Shown piece after piece: positions 8,304 to 16,492 of a stretch of DNA of 64,000 nucleotides. The stretch's first letter is position 1; the number at the start of each line of letters is the position of its first letter. A program made the translations under genes and the position numbers. Source of the DNA: Marinococcus halophilus (GTDB lineage Bacteria; Bacillota; Bacilli; Bacillales; Marinococcaceae). The stretch covers positions 23,254 through 87,253 of the forward strand of contig NZ_NPFA01000012.1 of assembly GCF_002265875.1 (NCBI RefSeq), in the 5' to 3' direction. Under the pieces are notes generated by a model. That model saw only the letters and a list, made by a program, of their open reading frames with translations, searched no databases and was not told where the DNA came from.

Positions 8304-8639
8304 ATGAATATTATTATCAGTAAACCTAATGAGGAAATTGAAGTCCGCGAAGTAGAGGGACAAAATGATATCTACAGTATCATGGGCAATGACGCTATCA
8401 TGCTCGAAATGATTCCGGAGCTTGATATTTACGCGCTTGCAAACGAAAATCAGTATGAAGAAGCGGATTATAAAGTAGAATCCAAGCAGTTCGGGGATCT
8501 TACGAATAAATACTCCCTGACCGGAACGTCCGTTATATTAACGTTAGACGCTGCCGGCAACTATGCTGAATTGAACGACGAGCAGATTGAAGCTGTCCGT
8601 CAGCTACAGGAAGTCCGCGGCGGCAATTTAAACAGCTAA
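8304..8639 (+). CDS. Small acidic protein, possibly DUF3846-like
   Basis: The 111-residue acidic protein starts MNIIISKPNEEIEVREVEG and has a layout reminiscent of DUF3846: a short strand, an IYSIMG-type helix, a central YALANE strand and a final TSVILTLDAAG strand. The resemblance is weak and no function is known. The ATG at 8304 was chosen because AAGGATG precedes it by nine bases. The frame runs a further 57 codons upstream without a good start. It is divergent from the synthetase and convergent with the Rieske gene. Confidence 0.65.
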   Translation: MNIIISKPNEEIEVREVEGQNDIYSIMGNDAIMLEMIPELDIYALANENQYEEADYKVESKQFGDLTNKYSLTGTSVILTLDAAGNYAELNDEQIEAVRQLQEVRGGNLNS

Positions 8640-8662
8640 TCATTTCCCAGCTAAATATTAAT

Positions 8663-8692
8663 AAAAAAAGAGAGGCTTACGAGCCTCTCTTT
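8663..8692. terminator. Bidirectional terminator
   Basis: AGAGAGGC and GCCTCTCT flank a TTACGA loop with an A-run on the left and Ts on the right. The Rieske gene's stop codon lies in the loop region. Confidence 0.85.
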
Positions 8693-9042
8693 AATTCTAC
8701 ATATACATAGCTGTCTTTTACATAAGCGGAAAACTCTTTTAGTTTACCTTTTACCGGCGCAAGCGGTTTGCCGCTTTCCCGGAGATTATACTCTCTTCCA
8801 TGCCACGGGCACCGGACGATATCTCCTTCATGTTCAAAGGAATACTCGCCGGGTGCGGTGCTCATAGGCGCCCCGTCAATTTTGCCCTTCGACATGCAGG
8901 CGCCCTGGTGGGGACACCGGTCGATAAATGCCCGGATTTCCCCCTCGGACGTCCGGCAGACAAAAACTGGGATATTATCGACGCTCCCCGGAATCATCTC
9001 CTGCTTTTCCAATTCCTCTTCCCTGCAGATAACGGCTGCCAT
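8677..9042 (-). CDS. Rieske [2Fe-2S] protein
   Basis: This 121-residue protein is a stand-alone Rieske domain. The cluster ligands are clear: Cys43-x-His45 in CPHQGA and Cys78-x-x-His81 in CPWHGREYNL. The size fits ferredoxin-type components that feed electrons to non-haem oxygenases, though such a partner is not next to it. Its ATG overlaps the amidohydrolase stop by one base, so the two are translated together and probably act in one pathway. The acidic insert between the ligand pairs (about residues 52-75) is longer than in the shortest members. The role is unknown beyond electron transfer. Confidence 0.88.
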   Translation of the reverse strand: MAAVICREEELEKQEMIPGSVDNIPVFVCRTSEGEIRAFIDRCPHQGACMSKGKIDGAPMSTAPGEYSFEHEGDIVRCPWHGREYNLRESGKPLAPVKGKLKEFSAYVKDSYVYVELKRGS

Positions 9043-10145
9043 CAGATATCCCTCCGTGCCGGAAGCTTCGGATAGAACCTTCTCGCATTCTCCCCGTATA
9101 TCCGCTCAAGCACGTCGTCTCCCAGACCCTTTGGCATTGCTTCGTCCGGAGAATCATAATCCCAGTGCGGATAATCCGTACTAAAGCAGATAATTTCGTC
9201 GGTTCCCATCTGCTCTACTAAAAGATTCCATTCTTTTCTGCTCATTTCTTCAAGTGGCTGGGTCGTAAACGCCATCCGATTTTTGATGGTATCACTCGGC
9301 ATCGTCGTTACCCACGGCACTTCGTGACGAAGATCCTTAAACTGCTGATCGAGTTTTTTCATTAAAAATGGCACATATGTGAACCCTCCCTCAATCATCA
9401 TCAGCTTCAGATTTGGATATTTTTCAAATACCCCGTTGAAAATCATGCTCGTAATCTGTGCCATATGAGACGTGGCAATCAAGGCATGCCATTCAATAAA
9501 GTATCTCGGCCATTTCCCGAGCGGAGCCGGCGGTTCGTTATGGTGCATGCCGATCATCAGGTCATGGCGCTCAGCAGCTTCAAATATTGGGTGGTAGTAT
9601 GGGTCGCCCCACGCGATATCATCAATGGGCAAAAGCACCTGAATCATTTTTGGGTGAGAGCCGACGCGTTCAATTTCTTTTACCGAGTTCGTTACTTCCT
9701 GGGCTGCAATATGAACGGATCCGTACAGTCGGCTGTCTTTATCCAACCATTCATTAATCTGCCAATCATTGTAGGCACTGGCAAGTGCTGTGGCCATCTC
9801 GTACCATCCGTGCATAGAAGACGGAGATGGATCAAGCGCTCCAGTTAAAATACCGAATTCATGATTGTTAGCGTCAAGCAGCTGCTCCTGCATAAATGGA
9901 AGGCTTGTGCCTGCCGGCTTTCCGTCCGGCGTTTGTGCGTCAGCCCGGTCCACTCCGGCCACCGCGGGCTGGGTGAATGGCATATGTTTTTCCTGCTGCC
10001 AGTGGCAGTCTTCAATATATCTTCTCCACGGCTGCTCTAAGTATGGAAATAAGTCCTCATACATTACCCGTTCATGAATGTCAGTATCGATCAGGCTGTA
10101 TTTCTTCATCTGGTTAGTTTTAGCTTCATTGTTTAAAGTCTGCAT
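9042..10145 (-). CDS. Amidohydrolase family protein (amidohydro_2, ACMSD-like)
   Basis: The 367-residue TIM-barrel protein belongs to the Amidohydro_2 family, which includes decarboxylases (ACMSD, gamma-resorcylate) and lactonases. Likely metal or catalytic residues are the DTDIH start (His24 in place of a full HxH), His201-His202 in GMHHNE and Asp324 in FSTDYPHWDYD. The first metal motif is DxDxH rather than HxH, as in several decarboxylase-like members. AAGGAAGGA lies nine bases before the ATG. It is the first gene of a coupled pair with the Rieske protein, behind a 10-bp tandem repeat tract. An oxidative ring-degradation role is possible but unproven. Confidence 0.85.
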   Translation of the reverse strand: MQTLNNEAKTNQMKKYSLIDTDIHERVMYEDLFPYLEQPWRRYIEDCHWQQEKHMPFTQPAVAGVDRADAQTPDGKPAGTSLPFMQEQLLDANNHEFGILTGALDPSPSSMHGWYEMATALASAYNDWQINEWLDKDSRLYGSVHIAAQEVTNSVKEIERVGSHPKMIQVLLPIDDIAWGDPYYHPIFEAAERHDLMIGMHHNEPPAPLGKWPRYFIEWHALIATSHMAQITSMIFNGVFEKYPNLKLMMIEGGFTYVPFLMKKLDQQFKDLRHEVPWVTTMPSDTIKNRMAFTTQPLEEMSRKEWNLLVEQMGTDEIICFSTDYPHWDYDSPDEAMPKGLGDDVLERIYGENARRFYPKLPARRDI

Positions 10146-10240
10146 AAATCAGCATCCTTCCTTTCGTCTACTTCCTAACCGTACCAGACCGTTCCTGAAC
10201 TTAACAAAGCACACAAGCAGGCGTCCAGCTCTGTAAGCTG

Positions 10241-10280
10241 TGCCAGTGAATGCCAGTGAGCGTCAGTGAGTACCAGTAGC
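10241..10280. repeat. Four tandem 10-bp repeats upstream of the amidohydrolase
   Basis: The 40 bases read TGCCAGTGAA, TGCCAGTGAG, CGTCAGTGAG, TACCAGTAGC in exact 10-base register. They sit about 95 bases before the amidohydrolase start, on its promoter side. One helical turn per unit suggests same-face protein binding. Confidence 0.7.
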
Positions 10281-10379
10281 AGTTTTTCAGTATCTAACCA
10301 TTTACTTACTAACCTATTACCTATCACTGACAGGGAGGCTGCTGATATTTATTGCAGACATTATTTTATTTAGCAGATG

Positions 10380-10703
10380 CTAATTTTCTTCGATATACAC
10401 CAGTGTCACATACACACTCAAATTAGAGGAACTATTATTTTCAAAGCCTATTTTTTCTGCAGGGCCGCATTGAATAAGGTCTCCTTCTTTGATGGGAAAG
10501 TTTTCATCCTCTGTATAGCAGAGTCCTTCGCCGCTTGCGACTAATGCAAACGTTTGAGTGAATGGATGGTCATGCAGAGGGAGGCTCTGGCCGGGCGAGA
10601 AATTAAACACCACAGCTTTGCAGTTATTCTTTTTAAACACAATTTCTTTTGCCATTCGATCCCCGCTGAAAGGAGCTAATTGTGTAAGACTCTGGATTTT
10701 CAT
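10380..10703 (-). CDS. Cupin-domain protein
   Basis: The 107-residue single-domain cupin has motif 1 as PGQSLPLHDHPFTQTFALVA (metal ligands in HDH) and a weaker motif 2 around EGDLIQCGPAEKIGFEN, where the usual His is absent. Such proteins sense or hold small ligands, or act as dioxygenases or isomerases. The start is the ATG of MKIQSL, eight bases after AAAGGA; upstream in-frame ATGs are too close to or before that site. The gene lies just upstream of the hmp terminator side but in its own unit. Function not assignable. Confidence 0.8.
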   Translation of the reverse strand: MKIQSLTQLAPFSGDRMAKEIVFKKNNCKAVVFNFSPGQSLPLHDHPFTQTFALVASGEGLCYTEDENFPIKEGDLIQCGPAEKIGFENNSSSNLSVYVTLVYIEEN

Positions 10704-10731
10704 TTTTTTCATCCTTTCATTAATTGAACTT

Positions 10732-10772
10732 AAAACAGCTGCGGCAGAATCCAAATAGATATGCCGCAGCTG
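10732..10772 (-). terminator. Terminator of hmp
   Basis: CAGCTGCGGCA and TGCCGCAGCTG form an 11-bp perfect stem; on the - strand TTTT follows. It extends into the region upstream of the cupin gene, so the cupin start lies 30 bases beyond it. Confidence 0.75.
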
Positions 10773-10798
10773 AATCAGTTTTATCTCTGAGGTATTAA

Positions 10799-12013
10799 TT
10801 ATTCAATCGTGCTTTCCGGACCGAAAACTTCATAATGACGGCGCTCAGCCGGCACTCCTCTGTCCTTTAAAATTTCATTAACTACCTTCATAAAAGGTAT
10901 TGGGCCGCAGAAATAAAAATCTGCCTGTTCTTCAGGAAGGACAGTTTCCAGCCAATCTGCGTCTATAAATCCTTCTTTATCAAACATTCTATGCGTGCGG
11001 TCGTTCTCCGTTGGTGCGGAGTAACAGGTGTAGGCTTCAATATTTGAATACGTATCTGCGAGCTGCTCCACACGTGCTTTCATGGCATGCACCTTGCTGC
11101 TGTCAGCAGCGTGAATAAACGTCACGTTTCGTTTCGTATCTTCCTGTACAAGTGTATTCAGCATACTCATCATCGGAGTAATACCAACGCCCCCGCTGAT
11201 TAACACAATTGGCATTTCCTCTGTTTCTATCACGAATTCTCCTGCCGGCGCTGCGAACAGCAGTACATCTCCCTCGTTTACATCCCGGTGCAGATAATTC
11301 GACACAATGCCGGCCGGATTTCCATTCTCAGGATCCTCCCGCTTCACGCTGATCCGGTAATAGTTTTCATTTGGAGCATCCGACAGACTGTAGTGGCGCA
11401 TATGTGTATAGGGCTCACCCTCAATATCTGCCTGCAGCGTTAAATACTGTCCTGGCTGCTGCGGTATAATAGCCTCCCCGTCCTGCGGCTTTAAGTAAAA
11501 CGAAGTAATGACATCGCTCTCCGGCACTTTTTCCGCTACATAAAACGGACGGTAGCCCGTCCACCCGCCCCGGGCGGCTTCCACTTCTTCGTACTTTACT
11601 GCTTCTTTTTGAATAAAAATATCAGCAAGCGCATGATACGCTTCTCCCCACGCGTCCAGAATTTCCGGGGTGGCTGCGTCTCCAAGCACTTCCTCCACCG
11701 CTTCGAGCAGTGTTTCCCCTACTAATCCATAATGTTCCGGCCTGACATCCAGGGCCCGGTGTTTTTCCGCTATGCGTTCAATAGTAGGACGAAGCTCTTT
11801 CAGACGGTCAATATTCGCTCCGGCCTGGTAGACAGAATAAGCAAGAGCTTCCGGCTGGACACCTGTTTCCTGGTTCGTCTGGTTAAACATGTTTCGCAGC
11901 TCAGGTGCTTTTTCAAAGAGCATTTCATAAAAACGGTTGCCAATAGCTGCGGCGTTAGCCTGAATAGCTGGGGCTGTTGCTTTTACTGTTTCAATCGTTT
12001 GTGGTGCAAGCAT
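10799..12013 (-). CDS. hmp: Flavohaemoprotein Hmp, nitric oxide dioxygenase
   Basis: The 404-residue protein converts NO and O2 to nitrate with NAD(P)H in the cytoplasm. Residues 1-140 form the globin domain with the proximal haem His85 (AEKHRALDVRPEHYGLVG). Then comes the FAD-binding barrel (RHYSLSDAP) and the NAD-binding domain (ISGGVGITPMMSML, YFCGPIPFM, EVFGPE at the end). Length and motif order are those of full Hmp. A GGAGG site precedes the ATG. A near-perfect NsrR-like palindrome 42 bases upstream fits the known NO-responsive control of hmp in Bacillus. Confidence 0.97.
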   Translation of the reverse strand: MLAPQTIETVKATAPAIQANAAAIGNRFYEMLFEKAPELRNMFNQTNQETGVQPEALAYSVYQAGANIDRLKELRPTIERIAEKHRALDVRPEHYGLVGETLLEAVEEVLGDAATPEILDAWGEAYHALADIFIQKEAVKYEEVEAARGGWTGYRPFYVAEKVPESDVITSFYLKPQDGEAIIPQQPGQYLTLQADIEGEPYTHMRHYSLSDAPNENYYRISVKREDPENGNPAGIVSNYLHRDVNEGDVLLFAAPAGEFVIETEEMPIVLISGGVGITPMMSMLNTLVQEDTKRNVTFIHAADSSKVHAMKARVEQLADTYSNIEAYTCYSAPTENDRTHRMFDKEGFIDADWLETVLPEEQADFYFCGPIPFMKVVNEILKDRGVPAERRHYEVFGPESTIE

Positions 12014-12054
12014 CGAATTCCTCCAGTGAAAACGTTTTTAACTTCTATAAAAAG

Positions 12055-12069
12055 TGTATTATAAATACA
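12055..12069. promoter_or_regulatory. NsrR-like operator upstream of hmp
   Basis: TGTATT-ATA-AATACA is a 15-bp inverted repeat. It differs at one position from the TGTATTTNAAATACA core known for NsrR sites. The place, 42 bases before hmp, fits repression relieved by NO. Confidence 0.55.
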
Positions 12070-12130
12070 TATTTTAATCTATACTTTTAGAAATACTTCA
12101 TTAAACGTTCACAATCAGCTTTTATATACA

Positions 12131-12161
12131 AAATAACTCCGTACCCACCTGGACACGGAGT
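12131..12161 (-). terminator. Terminator of the racemase operon
   Basis: ACTCCGT and ACGGAGT form the stem; the - strand continues TATTTTG. Confidence 0.65.
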
Positions 12162-12170
12162 ATTGAACAT

Positions 12171-12287
12171 TTATTCAGCGCATTCAAAGCAGTATAGCCG
12201 GCCATTCTCATGAACCCCTTCTAAAAACCCGTCCCTGCAGTAAATTTCTTTGCCGCAATCACTGCATTGGCCCAGATACTCCTCCAT
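12171..12287 (-). CDS. 38-residue zinc-ribbon micro-protein
   Basis: This short gene starts with ATG seven bases after AGAGGTG and encodes 38 residues. Two Cys pairs, CSDCGKE near the N-terminus and CFECAE at the very end, with a further Cys in YCRDG, make a probable treble-clef or zinc-ribbon metal site. It begins 19 bases after the DUF488 gene and ends before a terminator, so it is the third gene of that operon. No function is known; regulator, chaperone or antitoxin-like roles are open. Confidence 0.75.
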   Translation of the reverse strand: MEEYLGQCSDCGKEIYCRDGFLEGVHENGRLYCFECAE

Positions 12288-12306
12288 CGTTTTCACCTCT
12301 TCTTCT

Positions 12307-12681
12307 TTAAGAGTCCTTCGGCTGACGATCAAGTATTTCTTTTAAGACACGGGCATGATTATATGTTTCTTCCTTTGCAGCAAATACGAGCGTCACCTGT
12401 TTGTTCTGTTCACGTACGGTCTGCTTTAACTGATCGAGAGCTTCAGCCTGTTCGGTATTTTGCTCGAGCTCCTGCTTATACTTCTCTTTAAATTCGTCAA
12501 ACTTCTCCGGGTCGTGGGAAAACCATTGCCGCAGCTGCTTGGAAGGAGCAACGTCCCTGGCCCATTCATCCACTTTGGCTTTATCCTTTGCTATTCCCCG
12601 CGGCCATACGCCGTCGACTAATACCCGGCGCCCTTCTTTTTCCTCTGTTTCTTCATAAATTCTTTTCAGTTGAATCACCAT
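12307..12681 (-). CDS. DUF488 family protein (YeaO-like)
   Basis: The 124-residue protein has the DUF488 signature: VDGVWPRGI near residue 25, DEWARDVAPSKQLRQWFSHDPEKF(D) in the middle and VTLVFAAKE before the C-terminal helix. The family is common in bacteria and has no established biochemical role. GGGAGGGCGG lies before the ATG. It is second in a three-gene unit, 11 bases after the racemase gene and followed by a zinc-ribbon micro-gene. Confidence 0.88.
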   Translation of the reverse strand: MVIQLKRIYEETEEKEGRRVLVDGVWPRGIAKDKAKVDEWARDVAPSKQLRQWFSHDPEKFDEFKEKYKQELEQNTEQAEALDQLKQTVREQNKQVTLVFAAKEETYNHARVLKEILDRQPKDS

Positions 12682-12692
12682 TACCGCCCTCC

Positions 12693-13400
12693 CTATGCTT
12701 TACTTTCTTCAAACATAAAGTCTACAATCCTGTCTACGTGAACCTGCATCGTATCTAAAAAAGGAATCGAAAAATCTTTTTCAGAAAGAATCATCGGCAG
12801 TTCCGTGCAGCCAAGGATCACGGTATCGAGTTTATGTTGTTCAATCATCTCCCTGGTGATCCGTTCAAATTCCTTTTTCGTTTCAGGGTTTACGATGCCA
12901 TTTTCAAGCTCGCTGACGATTTTTTCGTGTAAATACTGCTGCGTGCTTTCATCTGGCACATAGATGTTTTTCCCTTTTTCTATGAACGGTTTCTTGAAAA
13001 AATTCTGCTCCATCGTAAATTTTGTACCAAGCAGCCCAATATTTTCGGCGCCTTGATTTTCTGCTGCTTCCACTGCGGCATCCACAATGCTTAGCATCGG
13101 CACCTCGACCTGCTTTTGCACCTCTTCAAATACAAGGTGCGGCGTGTTTGCTGCAATAATGATGCCGTCGACATCCAGCAGTTCAAGCTTCCGGGCTGCA
13201 TTGCCCAAATACTCAATCAGATCATCCATTCGTTCTTCCGAAATATACTTAAAAATGTTGTACATATTAATACTGTTGATGTACAATTCCGGAAGCACCT
13301 GAAGACTGTTCTCCTTTTTCTGATATTTTTTAATAATGGATTGATAATATTCTACCGTTGATTCCGGCCCAAGGCCGCCGATAATACCTATTTGTTTCAC
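12693..13400 (-). CDS. Aspartate/glutamate racemase family protein
   Basis: The 235-residue protein starts with the family signature IGIIGGLGPESTVEYY. One catalytic site is GCTELP (Cys198); the other, usually CNT, is here AANTPH with Thr86. A Thr/Cys pair is known from the E. coli L-aspartate/glutamate racemase YgeA, so the enzyme is probably active but may prefer one enantiomer. Its product (a D- or L-amino acid) would serve wall synthesis or amino-acid turnover. It heads a three-gene operon with DUF488 and a zinc-ribbon protein. Confidence 0.87.
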   Translation of the reverse strand: MKQIGIIGGLGPESTVEYYQSIIKKYQKKENSLQVLPELYINSINMYNIFKYISEERMDDLIEYLGNAARKLELLDVDGIIIAANTPHLVFEEVQKQVEVPMLSIVDAAVEAAENQGAENIGLLGTKFTMEQNFFKKPFIEKGKNIYVPDESTQQYLHEKIVSELENGIVNPETKKEFERITREMIEQHKLDTVILGCTELPMILSEKDFSIPFLDTMQVHVDRIVDFMFEESKA

Positions 13401-13565
13401 TTTTTCTCCCCCTTCACAAAAACACTAATATATATTTTCGATATATATTTTAACATATTTTGCGTACGTTTACCGGGGTGATTGCACAAGCCGGCAGCAG
13501 CATATATAATAAGTATACTAAATATGTATTTTAAGCACGAACCTATATAAGAAAGGAATGGACAT

Positions 13566-14018
13566 ATGCGAATACTTTTGTTCTATTCCACAATGACTGG
13601 AAACACTGAAGATATGGCGATCGACACAGAAGAAGAACTTATCAGCCGCGGGCACGAAGTAGAGCTGATGGACATGATCGCCGATGGGCTTCCAAACGAA
13701 GATCCCCTTCCGCATGATCTGCTCATTATGGGCACATATACGTGGGGCGAAGGCGATATTCCTGAAGAAACAGAAGACTTTCTGGAAGACCTTTTCGCCT
13801 ATGATATTTCCGGCCTTTCGATTTCCATCTTTGGCTCCGGGGATCATGCGTATGAAAACTTCGCCGGAGCTGTGGATGAAATGATCGGGCAATTCCGTGA
13901 ACGCGGACATAAAGGTGATATTCCCACCATGAAAGTCGATGTGGATGAAATGGATAACATTGCTGAAGATATTAAAAGCTATGTGGACCGCATCGAAGAA
14001 AAGTTTTTAGTAAAATAA
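13566..14018 (+). CDS. Flavodoxin
   Basis: The 150-residue protein has the FMN phosphate loop STMTGNTEDMA at residues 8-18 and the isoalloxazine-contact loops GTYTWGEGDIPEE and FGSGDHAYENF. Size and strong acidity are typical of short-chain flavodoxins such as B. subtilis YkuN/YkuP, which carry low-potential electrons in place of ferredoxin. An AAAGGA site precedes the ATG and a terminator follows, so it is monocistronic. The electron partner is not evident here. Confidence 0.93.
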   Translation: MRILLFYSTMTGNTEDMAIDTEEELISRGHEVELMDMIADGLPNEDPLPHDLLIMGTYTWGEGDIPEETEDFLEDLFAYDISGLSISIFGSGDHAYENFAGAVDEMIGQFRERGHKGDIPTMKVDVDEMDNIAEDIKSYVDRIEEKFLVK

Positions 14019-14031
14019 CCGGCAACCCGAC

Positions 14032-14066
14032 TAACCCCGGAGGCCCACGGCCCCTGGGGTTATTTT
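14032..14066 (+). terminator. Terminator of flavodoxin gene
   Basis: TAACCCC and GGGGTTA form the stem with an inner GGCCC/GGCCC region, followed by TTTT. Confidence 0.7.
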
Positions 14067-14085
14067 AATCAATTCCGCTGCCCTG

Positions 14086-14844
14086 CTACGACAGGGGCAG
14101 CAGAAAAACGACAGTAATAAACAGTATAAAGCCGGCAGTAAACCAGACGTCCGTTTTTTTATAATTCATTTGCACATACCTCGTTCTTTTTCTCGAGCCG
14201 TCAAACCCTTTGGATTCCATCGCCAGGGCTGTTCTTTCTGCTTTTCGTACAGCCCCTGCCATCAATGGCACCCCTGCCTCTTTCCACTCCCGCATTCTGG
14301 GCTTTGAACCCATTCCTCTAATCTGCCGGGCTCTGCGGATTATCACCAGTTCTTTTCGAAGCTGGGGAAGAAAACGGTAGGCTGCCATCATTCCATATCC
14401 AATACTCGGAGGCATATGCCATTTTTGTATCAAACTCATCACTAAACTCACTGGAGAGGTGGTGAGGACAAAAAGAAGCGACCAGGAAGCAAACACCATC
14501 GCTCTTAAGCCTAGCGAGACACCTGTTTGGATATTTTCAAGAGCCACCGGCATGTGAAATACATAAAAAAGAACCGTAGCACCCCTTTCTTCAGGAAAAA
14601 CCACCTGAAGCCATACAAAGCTGAAACCAAAAAGTGCAAACGGGAGCAGGAGTATGAGCAGCAGCTTTAACGGCACTTTTCCCAGAAAGAAGATGGCAGC
14701 AATAGTTAGCACCAGCACAGCAAGTGGATGCCATATATCATAAATGAAAATCATAAAGAAAAATACAGTGAAAAGGCTGAGCAGCTTCAGCGTTGGATGT
14801 ACCCGCTGTAAAAAAGCGTCCCGGGTCTGGAGCTCTTCAAGCAT
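14086..14844 (-). CDS. ykoC: ECF transporter transmembrane subunit YkoC (EcfT type)
   Basis: The 252-residue membrane protein has five or six helices and the two coupling motifs of T-components: RRARQIRGMG (about residue 166-175) and ALAMESKGF (about 207-215). These helices touch the two ATPase domains. Its ATG overlaps the end of the ATPase gene by eight bases. In the order tenA-ykoE-ykoD-ykoC behind a TPP riboswitch it forms the thiamine-precursor (hydroxymethylpyrimidine/thiamine) importer known as YkoEDC in Bacillus. Confidence 0.9.
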   Translation of the reverse strand: MLEELQTRDAFLQRVHPTLKLLSLFTVFFFMIFIYDIWHPLAVLVLTIAAIFFLGKVPLKLLLILLLPFALFGFSFVWLQVVFPEERGATVLFYVFHMPVALENIQTGVSLGLRAMVFASWSLLFVLTTSPVSLVMSLIQKWHMPPSIGYGMMAAYRFLPQLRKELVIIRRARQIRGMGSKPRMREWKEAGVPLMAGAVRKAERTALAMESKGFDGSRKRTRYVQMNYKKTDVWFTAGFILFITVVFLLPLS

Positions 14845-16492
14845 GGCTGCCCCCTCCTAGGCGCATAAGCTGTACCGAAGGCAGCCGGACACCGATTTTT
14901 CCTAAGTCTATGCTGCCATCAAAAAATGCTTCTACACTCCCGTCGTAGACAAGCGTTCGTTCTGCCAGCGCAAGGACCCGTGCCGCTTTTGTATAAACCA
15001 GATCCATATCATGCGTCAGCCAGAGAACCGCTTTTCCGCGTTGCCGGCACTGCTCCAGCACTTCAAACAAAGCATCAGCATTTCGCTTATCAAGCCCAAA
15101 CGTCGGCTCATCCAAAATTAAAATGGACTGGTTGTTTGTCACCATTACTGCCACTGAGAGACGCCGTTTTTCCCCCTGACTGAGCCGAAACGGATGGTTT
15201 TTCCGAATATGGCCGAGCTGAAACTGAATCAACAGTTCATTTGTCTGCTGAACAATATCTTCCTCGCACCATCCTGCTATCTCCATTCCGTAGCGTATTT
15301 CTTCTTCTACGGTCGGCGTTAGAAACTGGTGCTCGGGCTGTTGAAAAACAATCCCGAAGGTTTTGGCAATTTCGTACGGCTTCAGACCGGCTATATCTTG
15401 TCCGTTAACATACACGGTACCGCTTTTAATAGGCTCCCATCCGGTAAGAACTCGTGCGAGTGTGCTTTTCCCAGCTCCATTTGCCCCTACGACGGCAGTC
15501 ATTTCTCCAGGGTAAAGGGAAAAAGACACGTTTTCGAAAACCGTCTGCATACTATAGGCAGAGGCCGCCCGTTCCACCTTCAGGACAGGCGGCTTCTGAG
15601 AAGGCTCACCCCCCTGTTTCGACTGCGGCAGAGATGCATGAACCTCGGCAACAGGGTAATCCGCTGCAAACACCTCCCATTCCCGCAAAGTGACGGGAAG
15701 AGCAGCTTTGGTTGTCTCCGTCTTTCTGAGCAACTTTTTTCCCGCTTCTGCAGGTGCAGGCAGCCACACTCCTTCTGCTTCGAGTACAGCAGCGTGGGAG
15801 TAAAATATACGGCCGGGGCTTCCATCCGCTGTCACCTGACCATTGCGGTTCAATACGACCGCCCTGCTCACCCACTCCATCACTTCATTTAGCTGATGCT
15901 CAATCAAAATTAATGTTTTATCAGGGGCTTCTGCAATACGGCCAAGAAGTGCGGCCACTGCTTCACGGCTTACCGGATCGAGCTGGGAGAGCGGTTCATC
16001 CAAAATCCAGATCTCCGGATTCACAGCAGCTATGCAGGACACAGCTATTTTTTGCTTCATCCCTCCGGAAAGCATGTCAATACGGGCGTCAATACAAGAA
16101 AGCATGCCTGTGAACTGCAAGGCTTCAAGCATCCGGCCTTCGATATCCTCCGCAGGTACGCGCAGGTTCTCAAGCGTAAATACAAGCTCTTCCCGCACTG
16201 TCGGCATGCAGAATTGGGTATCGGGATCCTGGAACAACAGAGCCGCCTCTCTGGCAGCCTCTGTAATGCATTTCACCGCTGGATTTTCTCCGAATACGTT
16301 CAATTCACCAGACACTTCTGCCTCTACTGAGCGCGGAAGAATTCCCTGAAGGGCCAGTGCCAACGTACTTTTACCCGAGCCGCTCGGGCCGAGCAGCAGC
16401 ACGTTTTCCCCAGTACGTATTTCAGCCGAAAAACCCTCTACCGAAGGCTCAGCGTAAGGATATGCAATGGTTACATTCTCTGCATAAATCAT
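14837..16492 (-). CDS. ykoD: ECF transporter double ATPase YkoD
   Basis: The 551-residue protein fuses two ABC ATPase domains. Domain 1 has Walker A GPSGSGKST, signature LSGGMKQK and Walker B IWILDEP. Domain 2, after a linker of about 60 residues, has GANGAGKST, LSQGEKRR and ILILDEP. It powers the YkoE/YkoC importer by ATP hydrolysis. The start at 16492 overlaps the ykoE stop in an ATGA, so translation is coupled; the upstream open frame is only an overlap with ykoE. All catalytic motifs look intact in both halves. Confidence 0.93.
   Translation of the reverse strand: MIYAENVTIAYPYAEPSVEGFSAEIRTGENVLLLGPSGSGKSTLALALQGILPRSVEAEVSGELNVFGENPAVKCITEAAREAALLFQDPDTQFCMPTVREELVFTLENLRVPAEDIEGRMLEALQFTGMLSCIDARIDMLSGGMKQKIAVSCIAAVNPEIWILDEPLSQLDPVSREAVAALLGRIAEAPDKTLILIEHQLNEVMEWVSRAVVLNRNGQVTADGSPGRIFYSHAAVLEAEGVWLPAPAEAGKKLLRKTETTKAALPVTLREWEVFAADYPVAEVHASLPQSKQGGEPSQKPPVLKVERAASAYSMQTVFENVSFSLYPGEMTAVVGANGAGKSTLARVLTGWEPIKSGTVYVNGQDIAGLKPYEIAKTFGIVFQQPEHQFLTPTVEEEIRYGMEIAGWCEEDIVQQTNELLIQFQLGHIRKNHPFRLSQGEKRRLSVAVMVTNNQSILILDEPTFGLDKRNADALFEVLEQCRQRGKAVLWLTHDMDLVYTKAARVLALAERTLVYDGSVEAFFDGSIDLGKIGVRLPSVQLMRLGGGSHA

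Noticed and set aside
10241..10280. CRISPR-like repeats
   Set aside because: Units are 10 bases with no spacers and no cas genes.
13518..13910. 130-codon frame opposite the flavodoxin
   Set aside because: Antisense shadow; no ribosome binding site.
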